Origin: Spirodela intermedia
Taxonomy: Eukaryota > Streptophyta > Magnoliopsida > Alismatales > Araceae
Direction: 5' to 3'
Assembly: GCA_902729315.2 (NCBI GenBank)
Contig: LR746272.1
Span: 12,848,327 to 12,912,326, forward strand
DNA: 64,000 bases
The notes below the pieces were generated by a model. That model was given only the letters and a program-made list of their open reading frames with translations. It did not search any database and had not been told where the DNA came from. A program made the translations under genes and the position numbers. Below are positions 9,460-21,132 of the stretch, one piece after another (the first letter of the stretch is position 1; every line of letters begins with the position of its first letter).

Positions 9460-12400
9460 TCACGACATGCCATTTCCATACACAGAACCGTCCCTCGCTC
9501 CTGGTTCTTCTCCCATGTCAAGCTCAGCCGACACTGAATCTACAACGGACTGCAGGAAGAAGACTGAGGGGTGTGAGCCAGAGATCATGCCGCCATTTTA
9601 TCATATAGAACCTAGATTATGCCCTATCTAGAAAATGGATGGCCACGACTTTGGAGAATTACATCATAAACAAGATATTGTGACTAGACTGATTGGATGA
9701 GGCTTAGGATGGTACTGATCAGTGGCCAAAAAGCTAGGCCACCAAAGGAGTTGACTTTACTATTTTATACGATGGAAGGAAAATAGGCAGCCAACCTGTA
9801 GCTCCAGTTCGCAGCTTTTGAGCTTCTCGGAGTAGTCTTGGACTTGCAGGAAGCACTTCTGCAGCTGCATGTCACGCACGGTGATGAGACCGCGGAGTGT
9901 CCCTGGGTTTTTCAGAGGAGTGTGTTGATCGCGCGTACTTTACCTTGAACAATTGTGATTGTCGTTGAGAAGAGAGCTTTCTTGCAACGGCCAGAGCATC
10001 CTCTAGTTTCTGACCAAGGCTAGCTAAATCAGCACGCAAGTCAACCAGAAAATGGCACACTTCGACTGAATATTAGTGCAAAGGCCGAACGAAAGTGAGG
10101 GAAGACGAGATGACCTGAGACTTTTTCTGCAAATCTATTACAAGTTGGCCTTTGTCCTCCACCTTTTCTTCCATATGAGATATCTGATGGAAGCAATAAT
10201 CACAATAATTATCTTATTCCTTGCACTGTAAATGAAATTCAGAAAATAAATAGAAACAAAGTTTCGGAAAAAATATAAACACCAGTGGAAACGTATTCAA
10301 GAACAAACGATTACTACCCTAGACCAATGGCACAAGCGACAAACACTCCACATAGATGATCAGATTGATTAGTTCCCGCCCCCTGTCAGCCATACTTACG
10401 TCCAAATTTATACAGAATGACAATGCGAGATAACCCTTGTCTTAATAACATATCACCGGCGCAAAAGAGAAAAAATTGAGAGAAATATACCAGAATACTG
10501 AAATAATGATCTGCACTCCCTCTTACAAGAGGGGGTACTCATTTGGTTGATTTTCCCCATCTTCTATTTTGAACAGCAAATACTCTAACTTTCAACCGAC
10601 TCAACCTCTCACAGTCCAAGGTCAGTTTTCGTTTCATGAAACCATATCAAGATTCCTCTCTCCCAGCTGCATATTCAACAACAGAGCATGCTGCTAATTT
10701 CCAGTCTGATATACATAAATGCAGATTATCCTCGCATTATGGCTAGTTTTCTCTTCTATGACTATTTCACACATTATGCGACAATAAGGAAAAGTTCAGG
10801 TTACAAGTGAAGCACAGCCAAAAGAACGTCCACAAAAAGACATGAAGCGCAAAGCAGCAAGGAAAGAAAATGGATGAAAAACACTTGTTCTAGGTAGACA
10901 ACTCCTGTAGTTCCTTTGTTCAAATTGAACAAAATCTAATGCTGGCTTACGCAATTTGCTATTTTTGTATTTATCATGGCGCTAGTCTCCAATGCAGAAA
11001 AATACAGTAGAAATCAGCTACTTCACAACCCCATCCAAAAAAGTAATAGACATTGTTTTCAGTTGAAAAAATGATAAATCTCTCTTACAAAAGGAGTAAT
11101 CTTACACATCTTGGCTACCAAGGGTGCTTGCCTCATTAGCCATGAAACTTATGTTCAGGCAACCTGAGGTAATGACCCTAAAATGGTTATGTAAGAAAAA
11201 TGAGTTCAAGCAAACTGGGAAGACAGAAATGCCAACAAGATAGAGTTTATTCGCCTCTAGGGGGCAAAAAATACGCCTCAACCGCCATCACCAGCCACTG
11301 CCACATGCATTAGTATAGTTTTTAACCTTGTGAGTACAGCAGTCCATAGTTTCATCATTTTTTATTGGTCGCCACAACTAACACAGAGTTCGATACGAGG
11401 CTCAAATTCTTGAGCAGGAAGTAAAATAACCTCAATAAACTGTTGAACATATGGGGGAAACAAGCAATGCTGCCAAAAGGGGCATCTCCACCAAAAATCA
11501 ACGTGAACAATTTATTTATATATATTGGAAAGGAAAGGATAGCTGCCTAGGAGTAAAATTATAGTTTACTAAGTGAACCTCTACCACGTATTTAGGAACA
11601 ATTTCCAAAAACTTTTCCTCTCGCATAGGCACATGTAAAGCATGCCACATGTTTCCTTGAACGAATGAAACTTCAAGAACACCACTAAAATATCTTTCCT
11701 TGTTCGCATAACGTGACTCTGACATCTATGATTTTGACTGAATAAAGTCCTTCAGGGAAATGATGTAGCAAATGTTTAAACTGATGCGTGATGATAGGGT
11801 TGGAAGATCTGAAAGCAGAGAAACAGTGTGTATCCAAACCAAACATGACAATTACAGAGCAACTTAGCCGTTTTACAAACATATCTTAACGTTCACCAGC
11901 AAACACATTAAGGTCACGGATATAAAGAATTGGAACTCGTGGCATAAAATATTATTCAAGAAACATAAGTACGTAGGCCTACCAGTTTTTGAAGTTCTTC
12001 CCGTCTAAGAATGCACACATCCAATTGCTCCTTCACCTGACATTAAAAGGAAGAAAGACGAAGCACGAGACAAAGCTAATATTAAACGGACTTACTTAAA
12101 AAAACTCAATAATCAAGCATTATTTTTATTACCTGGTCAAGATATTCAGCATTGGAATTTGACGATAGCTCTCTGATTTGACGATCATTGGAATTCCTTA
12201 GAAAAGCATAGCAACAAGCTCATCATGATTATTTAAGTGCGGCAGTAAAGACTTCCCACATCCAACTTCAATTTAAATGGATTAAAAATGTGGATTACAA
12301 GACCCAAATTAGAAAATAATATTGAACAAAGCAACAAGGAATGCGGTTTAATGCATTCAAATTTTTAAATACGTTCAGGAAGCCAAAAGAACTCAAGATA

Positions 12401-15400
12401 CTAATCATTAAAGTAGCCTAATTCAGGCAAAAACGTGTATTGGATGAGCTTAAAGAATCTTTTTTTCTTTCTCTCTTGCTTACCAAAGATCTGAGTAAAC
12501 TCAAATTGCACTTAAGGCCAATTTGAACCCTTTCAATGCTATAACACAAATATAACCCATGGGTTTTTTAACACAGTGAGTCGAGATCAACTTCATGACC
12601 ATTGCTGAGTACAAAAGTTTTCTTATCCTTATTTCTACAATAAGTGGCATCAACATTTTTCTCTTCCAAAATCATTTTTTTAGAGGCCACAAAGTTCATG
12701 GTTACTTATGAATCACGTTAATCATAAATTGCCAATTCATTATGGAACATTACCACATATCACGTTATGTGCTTGAGGCAAGAAGTTTGGGACAGATATC
12801 AACCCAAGCTTTTTCCTTAAAGTCCAAAACTTGATTTTATTTTAGCAACAACATTGTGTGCAATGTCACTAAATAATTTCTCACGAATTATGGAATATAA
12901 AGACCACTTCACAATGTACTGTCACACTAATGAGAACACCGCAACTCTAGGACAACTCTGGGAAAATTTACAGCGCAAATTTTAGTACTCAGAAAAACAC
13001 TCTTCAAAACATGAGAGCGAATTTTGCATAGCCTATCAGCTAAGGCCTTCGTAAAATGTCCTTTCCAATAGTATGTTGCCAATCGTGGAAACGAGAATTT
13101 TAGATGACCAATTACAGCCCTTTTTCCTCAATTGACCATAGAGGGAAATATGTTCTTCATTCCACCATTAATCCAATACTTAGGCTCTATAAAACACGGA
13201 AATCATCTTTATCCCCATCCATATAAATCTCCTATATTTCGCACCATTATTTTAATCCGCATCAAGCTTGGCCCAAAATTATTATCACAGAAGTCAGCTA
13301 ATAAGAAGGGCTCAATTAAGAGCATAATACATAAATATTTTCACAACGCATTACGTTAAAAAGATACTCCACATTGACAAGAAGAGACTTTGAACCTGAC
13401 ATCTATTAATTTCAAAAGGAGACCAACCTCAAACATTTCAGAATAGAACAAATTAAAGCCATTAAATGCAAATATTTCCCAATAGATACAAAATATTTAT
13501 AAATCATAGAATTATCCTTCATACATAAACTATTGCCCCAGAAATTTTTCATTGAGCAAACAACTCATATTGTAGTAGATTCTACAAGGGTCATCATCTT
13601 TGAATTTCTATGAAAAGTTATGAAGTTATTCCTCCGAAACTCCTCTCCAAAAGAACATAAGGTATGTTCTCTTTTTTCTAAGCTAAGATAAACTATTTAT
13701 TCGGAAAGGAAACTTACTGCTCTCGAGAAAACTTACTCAACCATGTTGTTACAAGAACATTCGTTTGCATATTATTCAAATGCCTACTTTCAATGTCTAC
13801 TTGAAATTTAGTTAAAAAAACAGCTGAGCCAAAATCTTCTGTAAATGCCTCGGAATAAGTAAACAAGTTTGAGGTCCATATATGTTGTCTGTCAACCCCA
13901 ATGCCTTCTCTGCATTCAATTTTCGCATTGTATTCATGCTAATTACAGACATGTTCACTCCATTTGTCACCAGCGTGATGAATGCATAATTTGGTATTGT
14001 TCAGCATTACCAAGAACTGAAAATGTCAGGATATCTTGGGGACACATTTGTATCCATGATGATAAAATGACTCTTTGAAGAAAAATAGCACATTAGAGTT
14101 TCTATATTGGAAGTTCGTCGATGCAAGGCCATATAGACAAGCATTGTTTGGATTTACGTGATGGTCTCTTTTTTTATGTGGACACCATCACATATTCATT
14201 ACAGCATTGACATGATAGTACATTCCAAATAGATCGATGGTAAGATAAAGTAGAATAAAGGCCAATAGATACTCAAGACGGATAGCTTACCCAAACCGAT
14301 TCCTTGATTGTTTCCCTTTATCCTTCTCTTTGCTTCTTTCATATTCTCCAGTTCTATCCATTTCTCTGTCATTGTCCCAGTCTACATCTTCATTCCTCTC
14401 CCAATCTTGTTCACGTTCTTGAGAATGGTCTATTTCACGGTCCTCTTGTTCTCTATCACGGTCAAGGATGTGATCTCTAGTTCTATCAGGTTCGTAGACA
14501 TGTTCATACTCTCTTTCCCGTTCCTGATCATGATCCCGAGATCGGTCAATGTCTTTGTCTCGATATCGGTCTCGGTCATGACTCCGATCCCTTTCTCTAT
14601 CTCTTCCCCTATCCCAGTCAGCATCCCTCTCATCATACCGATGGTAATTCTCACGGTTGAAGTTTGGCCTTCTCCCTCTTGTCCGTACCTCATTTACTCG
14701 TACCACTCGACCACCAATTGTCTATAGAAGAAAGGTAGGAAATATCAACAGCCTAAAATAAAGTAAAATAAGACGAAAAGAATTTGCATGAACCACACAA
14801 ACTGTACAAGTGGGAAGTAGACAGAACATATGCTTATAAAAGTCGACTCTACATGTTTTACGACTTTGGCATGAACAATTATGAAATTATATTTTTTAAT
14901 TATGAGAGGAAAATAAAATTATTCGCATTCTCGAAGTCAGAAGGCACTGTCAAGAGCTAACTCAAAAATTGGAATAAGAATAAGAACGCCAATGGTAATA
15001 CCCTGCCATTCATATCATTGATAGCATCTATCGCAGACCGAGGGTTTGTGAAGGTGACAAAACCATAGCATTTTCCTCCAACCTGCCGATCATTGATTAT
15101 CTGCGGTTGGAGAAGCATTCAAAAAATAATCAGTACCCAGAAGAGTAATTCGAAGAATAAAACATGCGCACATCACATAATAGGAAAGAACCAAATATAT
15201 TTTTACTAGTGATGCAGGGGACACTGTACGAAGACACAAATATTAATCTGACAGTAATGAACGAAAAAAAATTGCAGATGCAGTCAAATGGTCCAACAGA
15301 TGCTCATCAAGGTAAAGGGTGGGTGTTCTATGCTCCCCCCAAGAAATTAGTTTCTAGCTTCTCAGATCATTGATGAAGTTCTCTACGGGTAGAATGCCGC

Positions 15401-15856
15401 CATACTAACCGGAACTCCAAACCGGAGTTTCGGGTAATGCCAGTGAAAGAGTACTATTTGCCATCATAGGATACGAGGGAATGTGTAATTTTATTCATAA
15501 TGGTTTCTTACCATATATTAGCAGCTTTATTGACGAATCCAAGAGCAGATACCAGGCGTAAAACTCCTATGAGCGTCCAAAACCCTCACCAGATAAGCCG
15601 GAAGCAGATCATCAAAACAAGAAGAAACGCAGCGCACACACCGGCAAAGCCCGTTCACAATTACAAAAAGTAAAATAAGGATAAAAACGCGCGACGAACC
15701 AGAGAAGAAGCAATAAAGTGGGGGAGGAGGAGCTAGGGGACGTACCCTAACGTCCCGGACGGCCCCGTACAGATCGAAGGCCCGGCGGACGGTCTCCTCT
15801 GTGGCGTCATACGGAAGGCCGCCGACGTAAACCGACTTCTCGTCGTCGATCGTCAT
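9460..15856 (-). CDS. RRM, Asp/Arg-rich, coiled-coil RNA-binding protein
   Basis: A nine-exon gene reconstructs to 350 residues with every junction GT-AG and in phase. Exons are 15856-15746, 15100-15002, 14721-14291, 12196-12133, 12036-11983, 10183-10115, 10009-9944, 9864-9796 and 9549-9460 (stop TGA 9462-9460). Residues 1-85 form one RRM with RNP2 (VYVGGLP) and RNP1 (KCYGFVTF). A long Arg/Asp/Glu-rich segment with RD, RE and DR dipeptides follows, then a C-terminal coiled coil (VKEQLDVCILRREELQKL, ISHMEEKVEDKGQLVIDLQ, KLEDALAVARKL). This fits an uncharacterised but conserved plant family, probably nuclear and linked to pre-mRNA processing (inference). An in-frame ATG at 15949 would add 31 residues; I prefer 15856 because relatives start MTIDDE. 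The 2.1 kb intron 3 shows no coding sequence. Confidence 0.88.
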
Positions 15857-15949
15857 CCCCTCTCCCCGCCTCCTCCGACCTTCCTCCCCTCGCTGCTCCA
15901 GCTTCGCTTCTGCAGTGCGCCTTTCGGAGGAAGCGACCCAGACGCTCAT

Positions 15950-18300
15950 AGGGTGTGGGGGAGGGGGTTTCCCGGGGAGCTCTAATGAAAAGCCGCAGCG
16001 GTAGTAGGCTTCTTACGCCCATAATCTTATCGGCCTAAAATAAAGCTCATATTAGACAAATCCGGTCTGGCAGCGGCTGGGCCCCAGCCCAACGTTTACG
16101 ACAATTGGGCCGAGGTAAGGCTCGGCATAACTCGGCTTCCCGCTGTTAGAGAGCCCAGATTGTCCGTTGCCCAAATAGACGGTATTTTAAATGGGCCCGC
16201 CCATTTTACGTACTGGCTCTGGGCTCGAGGAGGCCCAACCTTTGAAATTGGACTAGTCGATCCGCCAAGGGGTTTTGGGACCCACTTAGGGATGCCTCAA
16301 CACGCGACGCGTGGCTCTGTGGACCCCAGCCCCGTCACGCGCATGGATGGTCAAAGGGAAAGCAGGGGACGCCACTCTCACTCTCACTCCTCCTGAGGGA
16401 ATGTTAGAGAGAGAGAGAGAGAGAGTGAGAGAGTGAGAGAGTTTGCGGGCGGGAGGAAGGAAGGGAGAGAGAAAGTGCCTTTTGTCCCCGACAGCCTCTC
16501 TCACGGTGGTAGTGGCGGGGGGTCCATCCTCTTCTTTCTAGTTCTTTACAGAGGGACTGTGCTGTCCGCAGAGCGGGCAGCTCTCTCTTCCGGTGCCGCT
16601 ACACGTGCTGGCCATGGAGCAGACGGCATGCAGAGCCGCCCTGCGCGAGCCCGAGTTTAGATTAGCCTGCCTGCCGTAGGCCACGTGAAAGTGCTGCTCT
16701 TCCGGGGCATGCGCAGTTGAAACTTCCTTATCCGAGAAGAGGCCGCCAGCTAGGAGGAAGGGTGGGGGAGGTCCTTTCATGGCTGAGGATATGGGGAGGG
16801 CTAAAAGTGGAAAATATTCGTCTGGGCCATCCGCCATAGCTCGAGATCATCATCAGATTCATCGCCATCATGGCATCTTACGTACAGACGGCGACTTGTC
16901 CCACGGGAGGAGGACGACGGGGCGAACTGTAGGCGGAGGTGAGGACGGCTGTAGTTGCCGCGCGCATGGGGAGGGGGGAACGGCACCGGCGGCGCCACCG
17001 AGGCATTGAAGCCGGCGGGCTGCCCGAAGCCATCTCCTGCTCGGCCGCAGAGCAGAAATCCGTCGTCAACGCCAGTGCCTTCCCCACTAGCACCCGGCAG
17101 GTCGTCCTCCCCCTGCAATCGCCAGAATCTACTAACGTAACGCAGCCCTAGGGTAATCGACGGAAAGCTTCTAGGCTAACCACGAATGAAGAGCGAGAGA
17201 CAGGGAGAGAGAAAGATCCATGGAATCCACAGACCTTCGCTAGTGCAGCATGGAACGGGTGGGGAAGACTCAGGCGAGTCGATGATCCATCTTCTCTGAT
17301 AACCAGCCGGAAAGCTTCGGCGTGCGGTGGAAAGGTAAAGGAGGGGAGGGGGGGGGTCCGCCGGAGGAAATTAATTGACGTTGTGGGCCAATTTGTGGAC
17401 AGAAAGCATTTGCAGCGCGAGAAGGAACAGCTCCGGGGGGAGCAGGGTCGAGGGGGAAGGCCTTAAATAATTTGCAGTCTGTGGTGGGCCTTTTAAGAAA
17501 GGGGTGGGGGAACTGTTGAAGGCCTGCGGGGACGACGAAGATCAGAGCCATCCACTCCGGCGGCCACGCCTGCAAAGGGAGGAGAAGCGTCACCCCCATC
17601 ATCGCCAGCAGACTCCAGAAAACCTAATCCAGACACACGGAGAGGGAGATGGGAAGAAGATGGCCTTTTCCTCAGATGGAAAACTTGCCGTCCTGGAAAG
17701 GTTCACTGGAGAATAATCCAACCGGCCCCAGTAAGGACCTACTAAGGTCAATGTCGGACGGCTCATGAAATGGCTGGTTTTCGGCAGCAGCAGTAGCGAA
17801 ATTAGGGCGGTGAGGGAACCGCGATTGCCTGAAATGGGGAAGGAGGTCGACGGGTCCCCATTAATAGCGTCAGGGTTGGTCGAGCTAGCAAGCTGGTAGA
17901 CGTCCTGTCGCCCCAGGACAGCTCGCACCTCGCCTGCCGATTCCTCCATTCGACTCACCGAGTCACGGGCCAAGGAACGGAACCCTAGACGTCGGAATGG
18001 TCGGGGAGGACGGTGGCGCCGCCGAGGCGTCCCCCCGGCATCGGTTAGCGGGCCCTCCCACGCCTCTGCCGTCTCGTGCCCACGTCTCCGTCATTTAAAA
18101 AGACCGAAAACCAGCGCCGGCACCTCCACCATCGCCCTCCCTCCGTCCTCGTTTTCTCAGACATTCCCCCTGCTGCCTCACCTCATCTTTATCTGACCTC
18201 CCTCTCGAATCCCACGCCAGCTAACGCGACCTCGGGAGCTCCTCTCGCAAGGATAAAGATGGCGGCGAGCGGAATGGGGAGCCGCGAGGAGCTCTGAAAG
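15950..18300. other. GC-rich intergenic region, no confident gene
   Basis: It separates the divergent RRM and AGO10 genes. It contains a (GA)n run at about 16406-16440 and several open frames on both strands (16538-17118 minus, 17270-17602 minus, 17599-17973 minus). None has recognisable domains. The minus-strand frame at 17973-17599 is the most protein-like in composition, but I cannot support calling it a gene. Confidence 0.5.
16406..16440. repeat. (GA)n microsatellite, slightly interrupted
   Basis: GA units broken twice by GTGA. Confidence 0.95.
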
Positions 18301-19316
18301 CGTTGCTTCCGCCACAAACCCTATATTCTTCTTATTCCTCGCCGCCTTCTGCTAGCAGGATTGCCATACGTGCCGCAGAGCGGGGGCTGCCGGCAGGGTA
18401 ATATATATTATAGAAGAAAAGTGCCGTGGTGGAGGGATGGGAACGGGCATGTTGGCTGTTTTCTAACAGCACGCTCGCGAAAGGGAAACTGCAACTGCAT
18501 CTCTCTCTACATGCAGTGCAGAGAGAGGGGTGGGGGAGATAGTTCAGTACCTTGGACCCAGCTGGTGGTCGTCTTCCTCTTGGAAGAGACGTGGGGGCGC
18601 AACGAAACAAAGAGACCGCAACGACAGATCGGAGGTCTCGCCGCCGGCATTGCAGCAGAGAAAGAAGGTTCGTCACCTTCCCTGAGTCGTCGCTGTCTTT
18701 GCGTCTTTGTCCTCCCTCGGCGTTCTGGTGTGCTTAAGTGTGGGTCTGCTTGCGAGTTGCTCCGGGAGATTTGGGTTATGTTTCCTCATCTTCCTCTTGT
18801 TGTCTTCTCCGGATGCGTCGTCTTCTCCCTCACTTTTGTCGTTCTCTTCCTATTTCTTCGACATGCCTCAGCTCCACCATCTATTCTCAACTCTGCGCAT
18901 CAGAGCCCACGTCTTCCCGTATAGTTCTAAATTCCCAGTCCGTAAGCTCACCTGTGCTCGACAGGATAGAGCATACCCATCTATCTCTTTCTCTATCATT
19001 CTCTACATATCCACGTTCCTCCGACTGCCCATCTGCATCAGAGGGCGAAAGGTGCGAAGGCAGAGACAGGAGAGGAGCGAAGAACATGGAAAATCTTACA
19101 TTTCATGGCTGTGGATACTACATTAATGACTGGGGCAGGCTACGCTCTTTTTCTCTCCTCTTCCCTGCATTTCAAGTGAGTGAAAACCGGCTTTTTCAGC
19201 ATAGTGGCAGGCGATCATGAATCATGGAGCCACCTGCAGCGAAGCTGTGAAGCAAAAGGTTTGCTCCAGAGCCTCCCCCACTCACCGACTCACCGACTCT
19301 GTTTCCATCACCACCA

Positions 19317-19350
<34 letters not shown>

Positions 19351-21072
19351 CTTGTCATCGAGCACGGTAATCTCATGATTGCTGCTGCTGTCGATAGCTA
19401 CCCCCGGTATGGTACCCGACCTCTCGACTCATCCTCTACTCAGCACACATGAAGAGCCCTAGTCGGTCATTCTTCCTCCGACAAACCTAGGTCGTTAATG
19501 TCGCATGTCCGAATTTCGGAGGGCCAGCTAGGAACATAGATCAGGTGGGAGGAGCTAGAAGACGCCGATGGAGCCATTACCAGGCATTTCCGATGCCTGC
19601 CGCCGGTTTCCGGCCTTCTTCTTCTCTCTCTCTCTCTCTAGATATATATATATATCCGTATCGTTTCCTCAGCCACATTCATGTTATGAATATCCCATCT
19701 TTCTCTGATCGAACGTTCCTGCAATCCTGACCTACCAATCTGGTTTCAAGGTCGCTTCTAGTCGTGTTTCTTTTCCTAGACGATCCGATATCTTTGTTAC
19801 TTCCGGGGGTGTCTCCGCCGTGATCCAGGGCAGATACCGCCGAAAGTCTTTTTCTGGGTACCTTTAATCTCTGTCGACGGAGTCGGGCTAGAGAGAGAGT
19901 TAGAGAGAGAGAGAGCCCACGGAGGAGCTGTCCTATGACTGCTCATTAATTGCACTGCTCGTCGGGGAGTAGCTGCCGTAGAGTTGTCCCTCTGTAGACC
20001 CGGCCCACCTTTGATCCTATAACATGCCCACGCCGCACTCTACCTCTGACGGTGACGCCATTTCTCCACTCCGCTGTTGCAGCGGATAGCTGATCGGCGT
20101 TGAAAGCCTCGTCCTCACCTTCGCTGACGATCTTTGCCGGCCGCCGGTGGGGAAGGCCCGATTAGTTCAGTGAGGCCTGTATTATTTCTACGCCGTCGTC
20201 CGTTTGACTAAACCTGCTTTGAGGATGGGGAGTTTCAGGTACCGGTGCACTTGAGAGTTGACCTTATGGGTTTGACCTTTGTTTCTCTTCTTTGTCGATT
20301 GACTCCAAGTGGATCTTGGAACGAGGAAAACGACAGACTCCCCAGGTGTGGTGCGGAAGCTCCCGCTGGGGAAGAATCGCCGGCGCCGCCGATTTCATGG
20401 ATCTCTCTCTTTTCCGACGACAGTCAAAAGTGGATGTGGCCAAGTCCAGTGACTGCGAGGGGTCCAAGGCGGGCCTGGTCCGGCTCGTTTGTGGGGTCCG
20501 CCTATCTGACCGTTGAAAAAGCCTCTACCGCATTGGCCTTCTCTTCTACTGCTGGGTTTTGAACCGCGCTACGTCGGGGATAGGAACGAGTGGAGAGCCA
20601 TCATGGTATTCTGTTTGTTTGTAGCACCAGCACCAGCCGTTACCCGCTGCGTATCCCCTTCTTCCTCCCCCAGAACATCCTCGCCTCTACCCTCTCCGTC
20701 GTGCCCAGTTGTCCCCTCTCTCTCTTTCGCTCTCGCTCTCTCTCTCTCTCAAATTACCTCCACATCAACCCATCTATGGAGTTCGACATGCACGATGCTC
20801 ATGGCATCCTCCTTCTCTCTATAGGTATTTATTCTGTGTCTTATTCCGATTTAATCGTTCTGGGTTCCTCGGCTTCGTTTTCAAGGCCTCTACTCGGGAT
20901 GATTGATGCTGTCCATAGGCGGCAGTTCTCGTCTTCTAATTGATTTTTCAGCGAGAGAAACCAGTGTGGGACTCAGCCCTGCTCGTCCTCGTCGGCTATG
21001 ATATCTCTCAATGGTTATTGATTTGATATCGCGGCTTAAAGCTTCTCCTGCTATTTCGGTCTTCTTGCGCAG
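18301..21072 (+). other. AGO10 promoter and probable 5' leader region
   Basis: No coding gene is recognised. The region is rich in pyrimidine runs: CT microsatellites at 19321-19347, about 19622-19640 and about 20720-20750. A plausible leader splice site (ATAG followed by GTATTT near 20822-20830) could pair with the pyrimidine-rich acceptor ending at 21072, giving a 5'-UTR intron of about 250 bp. Transcript data would be needed to place the transcription start. Confidence 0.45.
19321..19347. repeat. (TC)n microsatellite upstream of AGO10
   Basis: About 13 TC units; lies in the probable promoter or leader region of AGO10. Confidence 0.95.
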
Positions 21073-21078
21073 GGTTAA

Positions 21079-21132
21079 ATGCATAGCCGAGCTGTGATCG
21101 CGGCATTAGCGTCGGCACCACCAACCCCATGA
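21079..21132 (+). promoter_or_regulatory. Candidate upstream ORF overlapping the AGO10 start
   Basis: A 17-codon ORF begins seven bases after the probable leader acceptor. It ends with a TGA (21130-21132) overlapping the AGO10 initiation codon (ATG 21129-21131) in an ATGA arrangement. If it is in the mature leader, most scanning ribosomes would meet it first and AGO10 output would depend on leaky scanning or reinitiation. The second ATG of the main frame (21132-21134) starts right after. Confidence 0.45.

Noticed and set aside
14308-14727. Hydrophobic-looking 139-codon plus-strand ORF
   Set aside because: Antisense of the Asp/Arg-rich exon of the RRM gene; reverse complements of Asp/Arg codons give Ile/Val/Ser/Phe runs.
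18361-19220. Overlapping plus-strand ORFs of 139-187 codons upstream of AGO10
   Set aside because: Ser/Leu/Cys-rich translations from CT-rich sequence with no domain; more likely promoter or leader DNA.
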